This document shows, in pieces, positions 15,601 through 23,357 of a stretch of 29,541 nt of DNA. Under the pieces are notes generated by a model. It did no database searches, had not been told where the DNA came from, and saw nothing but the letters and a program-made list of their open reading frames with translations. The position numbers and the translations under genes are program-made. Numbering within the stretch: the stretch's first letter is position 1; each line of letters opens with the position of its first letter. The stretch comes from a virus: the IMG/VR virus record IMGVR_UViG_3300042515_000248, positions 1-29,541 of that record. The stretch is one strand, 5' to 3'.

Positions 15601-18537
15601 TCTAAGATTGAGCAAACGCTCCTTACAAATTACCGGCGCAATGTCGATGAAGTTCTTGCATGGACGCTCACTGACCGGGACACGCAAGCCTACATGGAAA
15701 CTGTGCCGTACAAAGGCACAAACGCATGGGACAAGTTTGTTACGCTGGTCCGCGATATGCTGGGCTTGACCCCAAAGGCGGACACTGCCCTTAGCGAGAT
15801 TCTGCGTATTGGCGGGGAGCTAACTTCCTTGACCGAAGCTGACCTTAAAGATGCGATGAAGGTAACCGGAAGGCAGTTCTCGCTATCCCCCACATCAGAA
15901 GCCCTCATTGCAGGTTCTGGTGCCGTAGACCCGGTGGAAGTAGGTGCGCTCAAGCGCATGATAAATATTGCCAAGGCCGACCCGGGGGTTAGCTACGTCA
16001 CAAAGGTCCGCACGCAATTAGCTGACATTGGCGCAACGATTGAGTCTAGGTTGACCGCGCAGTTCGACGGTGCGGTAAAAGATGCACTGGGAAACCTCAA
16101 CCCAATGGGCTTGTACCGGCAAGCGCAAGACTACACCAAGATGTTGCTGGAGTTCTTCCAGCAAGGCTCGCTCGTCAAGAACCCAGCTACAGGGCTGTGG
16201 GAAGTTAGCACCGCAAAGGGCGTGCGGCCCCCTGCGGAGGTGTACAAGCTGATCGACGACTGGGGCAAAGCAAATGGTTGGACCCGCGAGGAAGCTACGC
16301 AGAAAGCCAGCCGGATTCTGGAAGCTGTGCGCCTTGACGGGCTGCGGACTGCTAACAACACGCAGGGTGCCACGTTCACATTGCACAAGATTGACGAGTC
16401 CTCATCGCTCTCCATAGACCAGCAGATCAACGCGTTGCTAGCGGACTACCGTGCAGACCCGGCGCTGAAAGAGATGAACAAGCTGATGGACGAGTCGCGC
16501 AATGCCTTGGTAGACCACTTAGTTGCCGTGGGGCGGCTTACTCCCGACCAAGGGCAGGATTGGAAAGATGTGATTGGCTACGTGCCGTTTGACCGTCTAA
16601 AGCCCGCTGTACTGGAGAAGTTTAGCAAGGTCAAGCGCGTCAGCGGCAAGGGGCTGGCGCAGCTTGGTAAGTTGCCAGAACTCAAGGGCACCACACGCCT
16701 CGCCGTAGGCAACGTGTTCAACAGCTACATCGACACGATGGGCTGGATGGTTGGGCAAGTCATCAAGACGGACGGCACGGTGCAGACCTTGCGGGGGCTG
16801 GAGAAAGTTACTGCGGCTAAGTTCCTTGGGCTATCCGACCAGAACGAACCAAACGTTGTTGAGATGTACGTCAACGGGGTTATGAACTACTGGAGCCTGC
16901 CGTCCAAGTACGATGTGATGGCGTTTAAAGACCTGAACCCGCCCAAGATGAATTGGCTGCTGCAAATGGGCGCGTTCTCAAATGTGCTTCGCAAAACCAT
17001 CACCGCCCTGCCACCGTTCGCGTTGAAGCAGGTAACCGACGACGTACAGCGGGCTATCATGACATCCGGCGTGAAGAACCCCGGGGCGCTGCTACGCATG
17101 ACGCTAACCAACTTCCCCAAGCTGGCCCTTGCAGAGCTACGCGGTATCCAGCACCCCACGGTGCGAGAGTTTGGTGCGCTTGGGCTCACAGGCGAGTATG
17201 ACTTTCAATCGGGTAAGCCCGCTGTCTCGCTGCTGCAAGACATGGGGATCGTTAAGCGCAGTAGGTTTGAAGCCATCATGCACCGGCTAGATGGTATTAC
17301 TCGGGCGTCTGACTTGGCGGTTCGCAAGGCCATCTATGACCAGACCTTGAAAGAGGGCGGCGACAAGCTGTTGGCGCAAACCCGGGCACGAGAGTTCATT
17401 AACTTCCGCAGGCGTGGGGCTAGTGAGTTCGTCGGTGCAATGGTGACCACGATTCCGTTCTTCAACGCGTACATTCAAGGTATGGATGTGCTGTACCGGG
17501 CTGCTTCTGGCAAGGACTCTAGTTCTTCCGTGGGCCGCGCACAGGCTCGCCAAATGTTCTGGGGGCGTGCGGCTATTGTGACAATGCTAAGTTCGCTCTA
17601 TGCGCTTGGCAAAGATGACGAGGATGAAGACTATAAGAATATGGACTTGCGAACTCGGGACAGCAACTGGATTTTGCCGGGTGGGTACAAGCTCCCGGTT
17701 CCGGGCGAGTTGGGTGCCATCTTCAAGGTAATTCCGGAGCGTGTTGTTGAGTACATGCGTCGGCAAGGCACCCCAGAGGAGCAGGAAGCGTTCGAGGCGG
17801 TGCGGACTACCCTGACTTACATGTTCGAGCAGTATCTGGGCCGTGCCGTGCCAGTGCCACAAGCAATCAAACCTGTTCTGGAAGCGTGGGCTAATAAGTC
17901 GTTTCTTACGGGACGTCCGTTAGAAGGCTTTCACCAGCAAATGATGGACCCTAGTATGCGGGTTACGGATCAGACTTCGGAGCTTGCCAAAGCCATTGCA
18001 AACTTCAGCCGCGACGAGATAAAAGTCGAAATCTCCCCCATCATGATTGACAACGCGCTGCGTGGGTACTTTGGATCAACGGCAGCGTTGCTGACGGCTA
18101 TGACTGACAGTTTGCTAAACCCCACACGAGTAGACCGCCCCCTGCATAAATGGGCGCTGCTAAGTACCTACCTGTACGACCCGGTGGGCACGCGCTTGAT
18201 GACGGAGTTCTACGAAGAGCGCGAGAAGCTGGGCAAGGCAAACAACACGCTTAACCAGCTTGCAAAAACCGATATGGATCGGGCGGAGAAATACGCGGAA
18301 ACTCATCGGGACGAGCTAGTGTTTGAGTCCGCTATCAACTCGACGCTGGAGCAGCTTGAACGCACCCGGGCGTACCGCACGTTCTTAAACAGCCCAGACG
18401 GGGCTAAAGAGATGCCTACTGAGGAACGGGAAGCCGCTTTGAAAGAAATCAAGCAGTACGAAACTGAGATGGTAAAGTGGCTGCGAGAAGCCAAAACGGA
18501 GTACGCTAAGTCCAAGCCCTACCTTGTCCCAATCTAA
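12697..18537 (+). CDS. Giant internal virion/ejection protein with zincin-like HELIH domain
   Basis: 1946 residues, preceded by GAGGTAAGTT. The start (YTVALPDGRTVEFPDEVPQD) is typical of large polyvalent phage proteins. Then come a Gly/Ala-rich, possibly membrane-active region (about 50-260), Pro/Ala linkers (442-474, 545-590, 725-805), and a peptidase-like domain with H916-E-L-I-H920 and a downstream NVDEVLAWTLTD segment where E985 fits the third zinc ligand. The C-terminal half (about 1420-1800) has LPPFALKQVTDD, hydrophobic stretches near 1578-1601 and 1620-1639, and NWILPGGYKLPVPGELG, as seen in ejection proteins bearing the large polyvalent-protein domain LPD38. No lytic transglycosylase motif is obvious. 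The gene ends overlapping the stop of the opposing gene. Function as an injected protein that helps DNA cross the envelope is inferred from the family. Confidence 0.77.
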   Translation: MPYTVALPDGRTVEFPDEVPQDKAAGIIQRQFPEFAPKPPPTTAFGQAKEFLKGIPAGAVGLLESAATGASALLPEDMEKSAREKIKSVATAAKSPFTAAPGYEEGIPRKLGEAVGSTGPFFVAGPLGIAGRVGATALGVGAGAGEARVRAEEGKAETGDRGTATAFGAVVGATEMLPVFSFIKNLGKPLTDGITSQIRRAFATGGAEAAQEAAAQAAQNLIAKGIYKPEQAIIEGTGEAAAYGGATGALIQGLTDMALGRRAKGAATTTQPPVQEPPAQEPIPVPPTPLAERPYPELAKEVARISALADTKDATPEEMGQLKAIRAELQRRGVAEVEGQRAAVTADKEGAEKFPGLAGKTPTQMEIRGAIPEGPLPPETDLFGNPVLPKAAQPEGLADVIGAELPATSEVMRDAGLAPTTSELEAAGQQRLPLRRSPAGQPTTAPPAAAPTPPPAPAAVAPVTPPAPPAPAKPGAITATEVKQFGTMSKVNRQWLVDNVEGKTPDEVRAMVEADPTILTRVPGVAKAVREIIAQATPKEAPSVPSSAPTPAVPPVQPRSEPRGSEPSVGVPVQPTGADTVAPGATGTPRGVTPPVSRGLVPPKQPAAPGVGPAGQPAPALTAETAVSELQALINTAGTALAKKRAAVTALAALQDPKLNETAEDTAGNLRLAAGVLGRTVAPAAPVVAKPASSTVAKPPAPAGGMFGQLVKPGATDVVEDEAPPPPKPAKPASPFDVSGPSIGAQLAPTSEETKAVAAVTQKPAKPAAPSTISTTPPAQEAAKPTEPKKPRAPKTVKPAEAAKPTGPRTELETVDAINGRNLLEVAQWGAANFTSPDFRLIAQRVADTLQILKNVGLQIGNITVTDPGNRMTSGARGATHYSYNRVGAKASTVSIMLNHPDNGAQSGTSDTTILHELIHAATVGATRVGNLQRAQGTRVSKAVTALYDVGNAVTAHIEAKQAAGKTLSKIEQTLLTNYRRNVDEVLAWTLTDRDTQAYMETVPYKGTNAWDKFVTLVRDMLGLTPKADTALSEILRIGGELTSLTEADLKDAMKVTGRQFSLSPTSEALIAGSGAVDPVEVGALKRMINIAKADPGVSYVTKVRTQLADIGATIESRLTAQFDGAVKDALGNLNPMGLYRQAQDYTKMLLEFFQQGSLVKNPATGLWEVSTAKGVRPPAEVYKLIDDWGKANGWTREEATQKASRILEAVRLDGLRTANNTQGATFTLHKIDESSSLSIDQQINALLADYRADPALKEMNKLMDESRNALVDHLVAVGRLTPDQGQDWKDVIGYVPFDRLKPAVLEKFSKVKRVSGKGLAQLGKLPELKGTTRLAVGNVFNSYIDTMGWMVGQVIKTDGTVQTLRGLEKVTAAKFLGLSDQNEPNVVEMYVNGVMNYWSLPSKYDVMAFKDLNPPKMNWLLQMGAFSNVLRKTITALPPFALKQVTDDVQRAIMTSGVKNPGALLRMTLTNFPKLALAELRGIQHPTVREFGALGLTGEYDFQSGKPAVSLLQDMGIVKRSRFEAIMHRLDGITRASDLAVRKAIYDQTLKEGGDKLLAQTRAREFINFRRRGASEFVGAMVTTIPFFNAYIQGMDVLYRAASGKDSSSSVGRAQARQMFWGRAAIVTMLSSLYALGKDDEDEDYKNMDLRTRDSNWILPGGYKLPVPGELGAIFKVIPERVVEYMRRQGTPEEQEAFEAVRTTLTYMFEQYLGRAVPVPQAIKPVLEAWANKSFLTGRPLEGFHQQMMDPSMRVTDQTSELAKAIANFSRDEIKVEISPIMIDNALRGYFGSTAALLTAMTDSLLNPTRVDRPLHKWALLSTYLYDPVGTRLMTEFYEEREKLGKANNTLNQLAKTDMDRAEKYAETHRDELVFESAINSTLEQLERTRAYRTFLNSPDGAKEMPTEEREAALKEIKQYETEMVKWLREAKTEYAKSKPYLVPI

Positions 18538-18767
18538 GCTATGCGCCACACCCGCACGCCGTAGAACCCAAATTCACAACGGTTGTGGGCGCGTAGCGTC
18601 ATAAGAAAATACTTCTCGGCTTTGCGCAAACGCTTGGCTACCTCGGTGGCGCTTGCGGTGGTTTTGAGGAAGAACGAGTGCCCCGGCATAAGGCGCTCCC
18701 ACTGAATAAAGTATGGCACTCCGTAGATGTTGAGGTGCCGTATCTCGTCAGGTACTCGGCGTGCCAT
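18534..18767 (-). CDS. Small phage protein, function unknown, end of replication operon
   Basis: 77 residues, basic, with LNIYGVPYFIQWERL near the start and CEFGFYGVRVWRIA at the end; the central helix TEVAKRLRKAEKYF is amphipathic. The start lies 20 bases inside the end of the primase-helicase gene and no clear Shine-Dalgarno site precedes it, so coupled translation is likely. The stop TAG overlaps the stop TAA of the giant virion gene on the other strand. Coding on this strand is supported by the aromatic-rich, globular composition. It resembles short phage proteins of unknown role. Confidence 0.68.
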   Translation of the reverse strand: MARRVPDEIRHLNIYGVPYFIQWERLMPGHSFFLKTTASATEVAKRLRKAEKYFLMTLRAHNRCEFGFYGVRVWRIA

Positions 18768-21618
18768 TGGCTGTGAATGCGTCGTTATCTACGCCTACTA
18801 CGGCACCGTCGATGCAGTAACAGCGGACCCCCATAGACTCAAAGCTGCCTACCGCACCAGCCCCAATCCGCTTCGTCACCGCTGCCCCGTTGTGCTTCAA
18901 AATACTCCTGCTGGTAAGCTCCTTGATCGCCAGTTGGAAGTCCACTTGCCGAGACACAAAGACATCGCGCAGCGCCGAGGCCGGTATCCATAGCTCCCGG
19001 GTATCAGGCTCGTACCGAATACGAAGCGGGCCGTGGGGCATCTTGATCGGAGCATGTGGAATCCCATTGAGCTTGAGGCCGTTGATGACCAGCGCGTTGT
19101 TCATGTTCTCGTTGATGTACGTAGTCAGGGTTTCCTGTGCAGCAAGCTCCGTGTCTGCCGCAGGTTGCACCACGTTGCGGCGGATGTCCCCAATGGTGCC
19201 TAGTGCGTACTGATAGACCCGCTGCACGTTAATGCTATGCAGGCCAAGCCGAGCCGCAATGGTGCCTGCTGCAAAGGCACAGGCCAGCACGATAGAGTAG
19301 AACCGGTCTGACTGATCCAAAGCTAAATCACGGTCTAGCTTTCGTTGAATCTTCCTCGCCAAGGCTTCCACTTCGGGCAGGTTCTTTAGTACGTACTGCA
19401 TGAACACCGGGCCTGCAACACCGTAGTTACTAGCAAGAGCGCCAAACACCGCATCAGATTCCTGCTTCGTAACCTCCACCGGGCGGGTGATGCGTAGCTC
19501 AATGAGGCGGCGTAGCTCCCCGTCGGATGTACTCTTAAGTCGGCGCAGTTTGTCGTACAGCGATGAGTTGCTAGACATGATTACAAAGGTAGCCCATGAC
19601 ACTACGTTTGCCCGCAGCTTGTTACTGCTGGCTTCCATACGGTGCTTGCCCCGCCCTTGCGGGATGTCATAAATCATCTCGGACAACTCATCGTCATCCA
19701 GATTTGTTACCTCATCCATCGTCGCCGCTATGCTGTTGAGCATCCCCATCCACTGTACCTTGGACATGGTGGTGTCAGACTTCTTCATAAGCAATTCGCT
19801 AGGGTGCCCGAAGATCGAGTTCACCACCATCTGTGCGGTAGTCTTCCCTGTGCCTGACTTGTTGGACATCAGGTTTATTGCTGCACCACGTACTTCCACG
19901 CCCCCAATCAACCGCAGGAGCGGAGCCCCGAAGCCAAAGAACACGGCGAGCGCGTGGGCTTCCATCCCAGCACGGTCATAAAAGTTGACCATCTTCGACC
20001 ATTCGGTCAGGTTGCCTTTCGGCACCATCATGGGGGCCATGAGCTTCGTGCTGCTTGAGGCCGGGGCGAGCCGCGCACCGTGCGCTGTGTACTCAAGCTC
20101 GCCAACAACAAACCCCGAGTTGTCTGGGGTCCAGCCCATCTGACTGCGCGTGCGGTCAGAGGCAAACATTTTTTGCAAGTTACGGATAGAAGATGCGAAG
20201 TACGCCATGATGAGGTCCAAGTCTTTGTTGATTGCGATTACGCCGTGCCGCAGGAGCGAGTCCCGCATCTTTTCTTTTGTGAGCAACGTAGCTACGGGGG
20301 CCACGATGCGCCGAATGCCGTCGTGCGGAGTGTGCAAGTTAACCCCAACCATCTCGCCGTCACCTTCCCCCTGCTCGTTAACGTCGTAGAACCGCGATGT
20401 CAAGTACAGGTCGTGCTTGTAGATTTCAAGCTCAATGGGGTCGCCATCCGCGTCTTTCGCTTTGAGGTACACCCCGCCGTGGATGCCACGAAAATACGGA
20501 AACGGGTAAGCCGGGATAGATACCTGCACGGTCTGGGGAACCGCAGCCACTGAGTTGTCGGCCTCTAGTTGCTGCTCAACTACGTACGCATCCCCGACGA
20601 TCTGCGCCTCCTCCATCTTGCGCCCGATAGCAATAGGGCTAGTGCAACGTTGGGTACAGCCTGTGCAAAGAGCGCTGTAATTGGCTCTGTACCAATCGCA
20701 AGTGAACGGACCGGCTGTTGCTTCAGCCTTCTGCAACGTGTTCTCAAAAGTGTAGTCAGGGTGCGCCCGTGACAGCGTGTGGATGGAAGTCTCGGCGTCG
20801 GTACAGCGCCATGCAATAGACAGAGCAGCCCGCCACAAGGGCTCTTCCAAGGTAGCCGCGTTCTGCACGGCGTTGGCGATCTGCGCACACCCCTTACCCT
20901 TGAGACTCTTGCGGACGATACGGGAGAACTCCGTGGGTGGGAAGTCGCCCCCCGCCAGCGCCCGGGTCATGTCGTCTGTGCCGTACTCGCGGGCTACGCT
21001 AAAGTCCATCTCCATCGAGACAGGCAGCAGGCTAATAAGAACCGCAAGGTCAGACACAACGCCATCCGTCATTACCTGCACGGGCAAGGGCGGGTCTTGC
21101 TTAAAGTTACCCGTGTCCACCATGCGCAGGATACGAGCCGCATCAGCGGTTACCGACGGGTCAATCTGAAGGCGGTGTTCTCCGCAAAGCTGCTTGAACC
21201 TGCGGGCCAGTGGTCGCCATGTTGTGAGATTCAGCACCTCGTGGAACGGCCAGTATGCGTGTAACCCGCGCCCTGAGTTGACAACGAACGGCTCTGGTAG
21301 CTTGGTAGCTTGCAGGAACACACGTAAGGCAGCAGCACCTGCCGCTTGGTCTGCGTAGGGTTTACCCGCACCGCAGTCAATGTCCACAAAGAAGGACTTA
21401 AATTCTTTAGCGTTCTCAGCCTTACGGCCTAGCGCCGGGTCAACGTAGCTTGCTACTGCAAAGTACGCATCGAGTCCTTGCTGGTATAGGATATCGCCGT
21501 GGGCGATAAGGTCCGCAAGGGTAGTGTGGAAACTTGGAACTATCTTGCCGGGGGAGATACCAACCGCGCAATAGGGACCGTTTGGAGGAAGGACGGCTGT
21601 ATAGAAGGAGTAATTCAC
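18748..21618 (-). CDS. AEP-type primase fused to DUF927-like helicase
   Basis: 956 residues. The N-terminal domain matches archaeo-eukaryotic primase/prim-pol proteins: FFVDIDC with D79 and D81, SGRGLHAYW with H120, and a region with D153 and RILRMVDTG. A cysteine cluster CDWY...CTGCTQRC near 310-330 may bind zinc. The C-terminal half has a P-loop SNKSGTGKTTA near 585-594 and an acidic Walker B-like MDEVTN near 635, fitting DUF927-type superfamily 3-like phage helicases. It would prime and unwind the phage genome for the PolA encoded upstream in the operon. The GTG start is forced: an in-frame TGA lies three codons upstream, and a GAGG sits just before the start. Confidence 0.84.
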   Translation of the reverse strand: MNYSFYTAVLPPNGPYCAVGISPGKIVPSFHTTLADLIAHGDILYQQGLDAYFAVASYVDPALGRKAENAKEFKSFFVDIDCGAGKPYADQAAGAAALRVFLQATKLPEPFVVNSGRGLHAYWPFHEVLNLTTWRPLARRFKQLCGEHRLQIDPSVTADAARILRMVDTGNFKQDPPLPVQVMTDGVVSDLAVLISLLPVSMEMDFSVAREYGTDDMTRALAGGDFPPTEFSRIVRKSLKGKGCAQIANAVQNAATLEEPLWRAALSIAWRCTDAETSIHTLSRAHPDYTFENTLQKAEATAGPFTCDWYRANYSALCTGCTQRCTSPIAIGRKMEEAQIVGDAYVVEQQLEADNSVAAVPQTVQVSIPAYPFPYFRGIHGGVYLKAKDADGDPIELEIYKHDLYLTSRFYDVNEQGEGDGEMVGVNLHTPHDGIRRIVAPVATLLTKEKMRDSLLRHGVIAINKDLDLIMAYFASSIRNLQKMFASDRTRSQMGWTPDNSGFVVGELEYTAHGARLAPASSSTKLMAPMMVPKGNLTEWSKMVNFYDRAGMEAHALAVFFGFGAPLLRLIGGVEVRGAAINLMSNKSGTGKTTAQMVVNSIFGHPSELLMKKSDTTMSKVQWMGMLNSIAATMDEVTNLDDDELSEMIYDIPQGRGKHRMEASSNKLRANVVSWATFVIMSSNSSLYDKLRRLKSTSDGELRRLIELRITRPVEVTKQESDAVFGALASNYGVAGPVFMQYVLKNLPEVEALARKIQRKLDRDLALDQSDRFYSIVLACAFAAGTIAARLGLHSINVQRVYQYALGTIGDIRRNVVQPAADTELAAQETLTTYINENMNNALVINGLKLNGIPHAPIKMPHGPLRIRYEPDTRELWIPASALRDVFVSRQVDFQLAIKELTSRSILKHNGAAVTKRIGAGAVGSFESMGVRCYCIDGAVVGVDNDAFTANGTPST

Positions 21619-21717
21619 GAGTCCTCACGGGCGGAAATTACGGGGAATAAGGTGGGGCAGCGGCCCGTGTTCCGCTTTGTCGGGGAGGGATCAATTCCCC
21701 CAAGCCCCGGACCGAGA
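21619..21717. other. 99-base gap between HTH gene and primase-helicase gene
   Basis: No ORF of note is open on the - strand here. A GCGGAA...TTCCGC inverted repeat with a long loop and a weak GGGA/TCCC hairpin near 21680-21700 are visible, but neither is followed by a T run in either direction. No clear -10/-35 pair is seen. It could hold a binding site for the adjacent HTH protein, which is untested. Confidence 0.35.
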
Positions 21718-21966
21718 CTATACCCGGTCTTTCTCGTACTCTTCGAGTATTTCTGTGAGCATGTCGGTAAAGCTGGGCTTCGGCTTAAAGACCCCAGTGA
21801 ACCACCAATACACGGTTTGCCGCGTCACGTTACACCGAGTGGCAACTGTAGATACAGGTACACCTTTTGCAACGCATACTCGGCCTAGCCGCACCCCCAA
21901 CAACTTAGGGTCTGCGGCCTCGATGGCTTTCACTAGGGCGTATGAATAGCCCCGGGCATCACTCAT
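21718..21966 (-). CDS. Small helix-turn-helix DNA-binding protein
   Basis: 82 residues. Residues about 35-55 read as an HTH: VPVSTVATRCNVTRQTVYWW, with the turn around CNV and a recognition helix TRQTVYWWF. The remainder is a short N-terminal helix (YALVKAIEA) and an acidic C-terminal helix (LTEILEEYEKDR). The Cro/XRE-like size and shape suggest a transcription regulator acting as a dimer. The start overlaps the end of the ssDNA-binding-like gene by eight bases (ATGAGTGA), so both are made from one message. It sits in the middle of a replication operon and not beside an opposing repressor, so it is more likely an operon or early/late switch regulator than a lysogeny repressor; this is inference. 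Confidence 0.78.
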   Translation of the reverse strand: MSDARGYSYALVKAIEAADPKLLGVRLGRVCVAKGVPVSTVATRCNVTRQTVYWWFTGVFKPKPSFTDMLTEILEEYEKDRV

Positions 21967-22843
21967 CGTCTGAGCCCCACTCGTCTAACACTGCGGCAAC
22001 ATCCTTGGTTGGGGCCACTACAGGGTCAGGCTTCTTGGCGGTACGCTTGATCGGCGGGGCAGCTTCGGCGGGAGCTTCCTCTGCGACGGGCTTTGCGAAT
22101 GCAGCGGGGAGTGCGGGGACTGACTGCTCTTTCGGAGGGGCCAGCTTGAACTCGATGGCTTGCTTCGCGTCATCCGACGCACCCTGCGCCCGTGCGGCAG
22201 CAAGCTCATCACGAGTCAACGGGCGCACTGCACGGAACTTCAAGACTGCCACAGAGGCCGACGTATCGAACCGGGCTTCAGTAACGATACCGGACAGCGG
22301 GACACCGTGGCCCGACAGAAAACGCGCATAGGCTTGCATGGGCATCTTGTCCCCTTCGGCTTTGCCAAAGAGCGATGTAGCCGGTAACTGCAACCGGTAC
22401 ACGTTACCGCTGAGGTCGTTCTCCAACACCACAGCAAACCGCTGGTTGAAGCGGCACGCCCGGGATTCGCCAACTTGACCGGACCCAGCGATGTTCTGGG
22501 GGCAGGTAGCACACGACGCGCTTTGCGGGGCCACACTGGCTGGGTCTGGAACCTTGCCGTTGCCAGAAGCGCAGAGAGGGCTAGAGGCTTCGCCCTTCAC
22601 GTATTGGCCTTCGTAGTAAGCACGGGCCACATCAGCCGCAGCGTTGACAAACACCATGTTCATGGCGCGGTCTTCGTTCTTGGCAATTTCGTCGCCGCCT
22701 ACGATCATGCGGAACACGCCGCCTTCCGTAGAGATAGACTTGCCAGCGGAGCCGCCAGCAAGGCGTTTGGTCATTTCATCAGGCTCCGAGCGCAGGTAGT
22801 CGGGGAGCGTAGCACCAGATTTAAAAAGTGTGAGTTCGGACAT
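21959..22843 (-). CDS. Four-cysteine ssDNA-binding-like protein with acidic tail
   Basis: 294 residues. The centre holds four cysteines, C91, C111, C114 and C130 (spacing CX19CX2CX15C), which could bind a metal or cluster. A beta-rich segment follows (FAVVLENDLSGNVYRLQL), then a Pro/Ala-rich linker at about 240-275 and an acidic tail ending EWGSDDE. A flexible linker plus acidic tip is a hallmark of ssDNA-binding proteins that recruit replication partners, and the neighbours are a Gam/Gp157-like protein, HTH and primase-helicase. No classical OB-fold signature can be confirmed by eye. No Shine-Dalgarno site precedes the ATG; an inverted repeat lies where one might extend. Confidence 0.55.
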   Translation of the reverse strand: MSELTLFKSGATLPDYLRSEPDEMTKRLAGGSAGKSISTEGGVFRMIVGGDEIAKNEDRAMNMVFVNAAADVARAYYEGQYVKGEASSPLCASGNGKVPDPASVAPQSASCATCPQNIAGSGQVGESRACRFNQRFAVVLENDLSGNVYRLQLPATSLFGKAEGDKMPMQAYARFLSGHGVPLSGIVTEARFDTSASVAVLKFRAVRPLTRDELAAARAQGASDDAKQAIEFKLAPPKEQSVPALPAAFAKPVAEEAPAEAAPPIKRTAKKPDPVVAPTKDVAAVLDEWGSDDE

Positions 22844-22858
22844 ATAAGTGGGTAAGTT

Positions 22859-22871
22859 TCTAACGGTTAGA
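22859..22871. promoter_or_regulatory. 13-base inverted repeat in leader of ssDNA-binding-like gene
   Basis: TCTAACGGTTAGA is a perfect 6-base inverted repeat around one central base, 15 bases upstream of the ATG at 22843. It stands in a 52-base gap that otherwise lacks a visible ribosome site. It could be an operator or translation-control element, though repeats of this length arise by chance in a window this size. Confidence 0.25.
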
Positions 22872-22895
22872 TGGGATGAGGGTACGGGACGGGGT

Positions 22896-23300
22896 TTACT
22901 TCGTGGCTCTCCTTACGGTGATGGAATATTTGGAATCTACGTTAAGACCTTCAGGCAGCAGCCCGGGGTTCTCTTGCAGGAATGTCTTCATGTTGAGTTG
23001 GGCTACACGGCGCTCCAGCAGTTCAACGGCATCATGGTCTTTGATGAAGCGATACATGGAGTCCCAGTCGGTCGTCCAGTAGCGGGTCTTAACGGTGCGC
23101 GTGAACGAGCCGTGTGCAGTCTTGCCGCCGTCTTGCCCGGTTGTCTTGCAAATATCCAAAAGCTCATGTTCGACAAGCGCCATCTTCTCTTCAAGCTCAA
23201 GCACTTTAGCGTCATGTTCCGCCACCATATGCGCTTTAGCGTCGCGCATTTTGATGTAAACCCTGACGAGCTTGTCGGCGTCGATTATTTTTTCAGTCAT
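22896..23300 (-). CDS. Coiled-coil Gp157/Gam-like phage protein
   Basis: 134 residues. Residues about 1-55 form a charged helix (AHMVAEHDAKVLELEEKMAL), followed by GSFTRTVKTRYWTTDWDSMY and a C-terminal segment with ENPGLLPEGLN and YSITVRR. The order of a long helix, a TRTVKTR beta strand and a final helix plus LPEGL...SITVRR matches phage proteins near ssDNA-binding genes that are often assigned to Gp157-like or Gam-like families; Mu Gam binds DNA ends and shields them from host exonuclease. The gene is first behind the promoter at 23330-23357 and has a good ribosome site (AAGGAAACAAAC then ATG). End protection or a recombination partner role is inferred. Confidence 0.55.
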   Translation of the reverse strand: MTEKIIDADKLVRVYIKMRDAKAHMVAEHDAKVLELEEKMALVEHELLDICKTTGQDGGKTAHGSFTRTVKTRYWTTDWDSMYRFIKDHDAVELLERRVAQLNMKTFLQENPGLLPEGLNVDSKYSITVRRATK

Positions 23301-23329
23301 GTTTGTTTCCTTGGTTGGTTGGAGTCTTT

Positions 23330-23357
23330 ATTATACACAGTCAATTACCAGAGTCAA
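23330..23357 (-). promoter_or_regulatory. Sigma70-like promoter for the Gp157-like/SSB/HTH/primase operon
   Basis: On the - strand TTGACT (23352-23357) and a perfect TATAAT (23330-23335) are 16 bases apart, 30 bases upstream of the ATG at 23300. The -35 overlaps the TGA stop of the SNF2 gene. A second TTGACT lies at 23339-23344, between the two boxes, as a direct repeat of the first, and may be part of a binding site. Confidence 0.72.

Noticed and set aside
899-18587. Further AACGGTT-centred inverted repeats at 899-909 and 18575-18587, similar to the one at 22859-22871
   Set aside because: Both lie inside genes, and inverted repeats with six or fewer paired bases are expected several times by chance in a window this long, so a shared operator is not supported.
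20080-20553. Open frame of 157 codons on the + strand inside the primase-helicase gene
   Set aside because: Shadow frame opposite conserved primase-helicase coding, with no ribosome site or motif.
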